Source: Streptomyces cacaoi
GTDB taxonomy: Bacteria; Actinomycetota; Actinomycetes; Streptomycetales; Streptomycetaceae
Length of the DNA: 64,000 bases
Direction: 5' to 3'
NCBI RefSeq assembly: GCF_006539165.1
Contig: NZ_BJMM01000009.1
Coordinates: 183,971-247,970, forward strand
The position numbers and the translations under genes are program-made. Each line of letters begins with the position of its first letter. The stretch's first letter is position 1. Shown here in pieces: positions 63,209-64,000 of this stretch. The notes below the pieces were generated by a model that saw nothing but the letters and a program-made list of their open reading frames with translations, searched no databases and was not told the DNA's origin.

Positions 63209-63658
63209 TCAGCTCCAGGCGAAGAGCGGCTGTCCCCGCTCGATGTCGCCGTCCTCCACGAGGTCGCCCAGGGAGTCGGCGGTGGCCTCCAGCGCGATGA
63301 CGGGGGAGACCGGCGACTTGCCCGCCGCCTCCACCGCGGCCGGGTCCCAGCGCACCACGGCCTGACCACGGGTCACGGAGTCCCCCTTGGCCGCCAGCAG
63401 TTCGAAGCCCTCACCGTTCAACTGCACGGTGTCGATACCGAGGTGGGTGAGCACACCGTGCCCGTCCGCGTCCACGACGACGAACGCGTGCGGGTGGAGC
63501 GACACGACGATCCCGTCCACGGGAGCCACCGCCTCGGTCCTCTCACGCACGGGGTCGATGGCGGTGCCGGGCCCCACCATCGCTCCGGAGAAAACCGGGT
63601 CCGGCACAGCGGGCAGACCGATGGCACGTCCGGTCAACGGGGACGTCACGGTGGTCAT
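63209..63658 (-). CDS. crr: PTS glucose-type EIIA component
   Basis: 149-residue EIIA-Glc/Crr protein. It starts MTTVTSPLTGRAIGLPAVPD, with the LSP-like sugar-PTS N-terminus, then the family core PVFSGAMVGPGTAIDP, APVDGIVVSLHPHAFVVVDA (His57 region) and the active phosphohistidine H72 in GVLTHLGIDTVQLNGEGF. It receives phosphate from HPr and passes it to a membrane EIIB-EIIC (not in the window). Start ATG 63658 with GGGAGGG upstream. First gene of the crr-ptsI pair. Confidence 0.93.
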   Translation of the reverse strand: MTTVTSPLTGRAIGLPAVPDPVFSGAMVGPGTAIDPVRERTEAVAPVDGIVVSLHPHAFVVVDADGHGVLTHLGIDTVQLNGEGFELLAAKGDSVTRGQAVVRWDPAAVEAAGKSPVSPVIALEATADSLGDLVEDGDIERGQPLFAWS

Positions 63659-63847
63659 GGGAACCCTCCCAGGGGCGGAGTTTCGATCAGTTGCCGTCGC
63701 TACCTGTCCAAGCACGGCACACCGTCCAGAAGCGTAAGTCATAGGAACGAACACCTCCGCACGCCCACAGGCCCCCGCCGCGCCGCTGGCCACACGCGTC
63801 CGACGCCCACCACCCGCCGGCCCGACCGGTGCCCCGGCAGAATCGAT

Positions 63848-63876
63848 TTGCCTCGCCCCGGCCCTGCCTGTACTGT
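63848..63876 (+). promoter_or_regulatory. Sigma-70-type promoter facing the right edge
   Basis: TTGCCT (63848-63853), a 17-bp spacer and TACTGT (63871-63876) form a good vegetative (HrdB-type) promoter on the + strand. No gene follows within the window. Confidence 0.5.
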
Positions 63877-63964
63877 CGTTCCCCTGCCCGACGCCGGGAG
63901 CGACGGGCGGATCCCACACCACCTTTTCGACACCGAAGAGCGCTGTGTGCAAACACGGCCCGAA

Positions 63965-63994
63965 TTCGGAAAACGAAAAACGGTCTGGTAAGTT
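63965..63994 (+). promoter_or_regulatory. Possible second promoter, rrn-like, at the window edge
   Basis: TTCGGA (63965-63970), 18-bp spacer, TAAGTT (63989-63994). The surrounding GGTCTGGTAAGTTGGGAAA resembles sequence found just upstream of 16S rRNA in Streptomyces rRNA operons. With the previous promoter it suggests tandem promoters for an operon starting beyond 64000. Confidence 0.4.
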
Positions 63995-64000
63995 GGGAAA

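Noticed and set aside
63659..63847. DasR (dre-type) operator expected before crr
   Set aside because: No sequence close to the ACTGGTCTAGACCAGT consensus is visible here.
61400..63991. Very long + strand open frame opposite ptsI and crr
   Set aside because: ptsI and crr are unmistakable on the - strand; the + frame is a GC-bias shadow.

Overview
The window is very high-GC actinobacterial DNA and almost certainly comes from Streptomyces or a close relative. The pointers are a complete conservon (cvnA-D), an adjacent crr-ptsI pair, an NsdA/NsdB-like regulator, a DUF397 protein, a DUF574-type methyltransferase, a Tat-exported GH95 enzyme, and frequent GTG starts and ATGA overlaps. It looks chromosomal. 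I see no integrase, transposase, phage genes, tRNA or CRISPR array.

Left part (1-19200): a truncated SDR gene, a DMT-type membrane protein and a NodB-type deacetylase form a tight run. Next comes a lipid/sterol-type catabolic region: an acyl-CoA dehydrogenase preceded by a KstR-like box, a nitronate-monooxygenase-like flavoprotein, two acyl-CoA synthetases, an enoyl-CoA hydratase, a DUF35 zinc-ribbon protein and two lipid-transfer-type thiolases/aldolases. The block fadD19-like (-) / echA19-like, DUF35, ltp4-like, ltp3-like (+) has the same order as the mycobacterial Rv3515c-Rv3523 side-chain genes, minus some intervening genes. Two 17-bp palindromes of the same 6-5-6 design (TCTGAC-N5-GTCAGA) sit before the flavoprotein and in the fadD/echA divergent gap, so one repressor may control both units. 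A Ser/Thr kinase fused to eight 42-residue TPR units, an amino-acid permease and an alpha/beta hydrolase lacking its nucleophilic serine are interspersed.

Middle (19200-34400): a GH95 glycosidase, a cell-wall amidase, two APH-type phosphotransferases, a regulator, a PAS-PP2C phosphatase, a HEAT-repeat protein, then a decayed stretch. The decayed stretch holds an XRE/MmyB-type regulator remnant divergent from an aldo/keto reductase with at least three lesions, and a fragment of an RmlD-like reductase.

34600-41140: a fused 5-oxoprolinase, a DUF1445 (D-glutamate cyclase-related) protein, an MFS carrier and an FCD-type GntR regulator with a near-perfect palindrome in its divergent promoter. This looks like an uptake and catabolism module for 5-oxoproline or a related lactam.

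41300-48763: three co-directional genes encode, by inference, a kleisin-like protein, a small winged-helix (KITE-like) protein and a 1624-residue SMC-like ATPase. The order matches MksF-E-B / JetA-B-C, but no JetD nuclease is present. This is the strongest candidate for an under-described system in the window.

49340-64000: the conservon, a VanX-like dipeptidase, a methyltransferase, an 80-bp MITE-like inverted repeat, a GH31 protein that looks catalytically degenerate and carries a microsatellite-like insertion, acetoacetyl-CoA synthetase, then ptsI and crr. The right edge has promoter-like sequences pointing out of the window that resemble an rRNA-operon upstream region.
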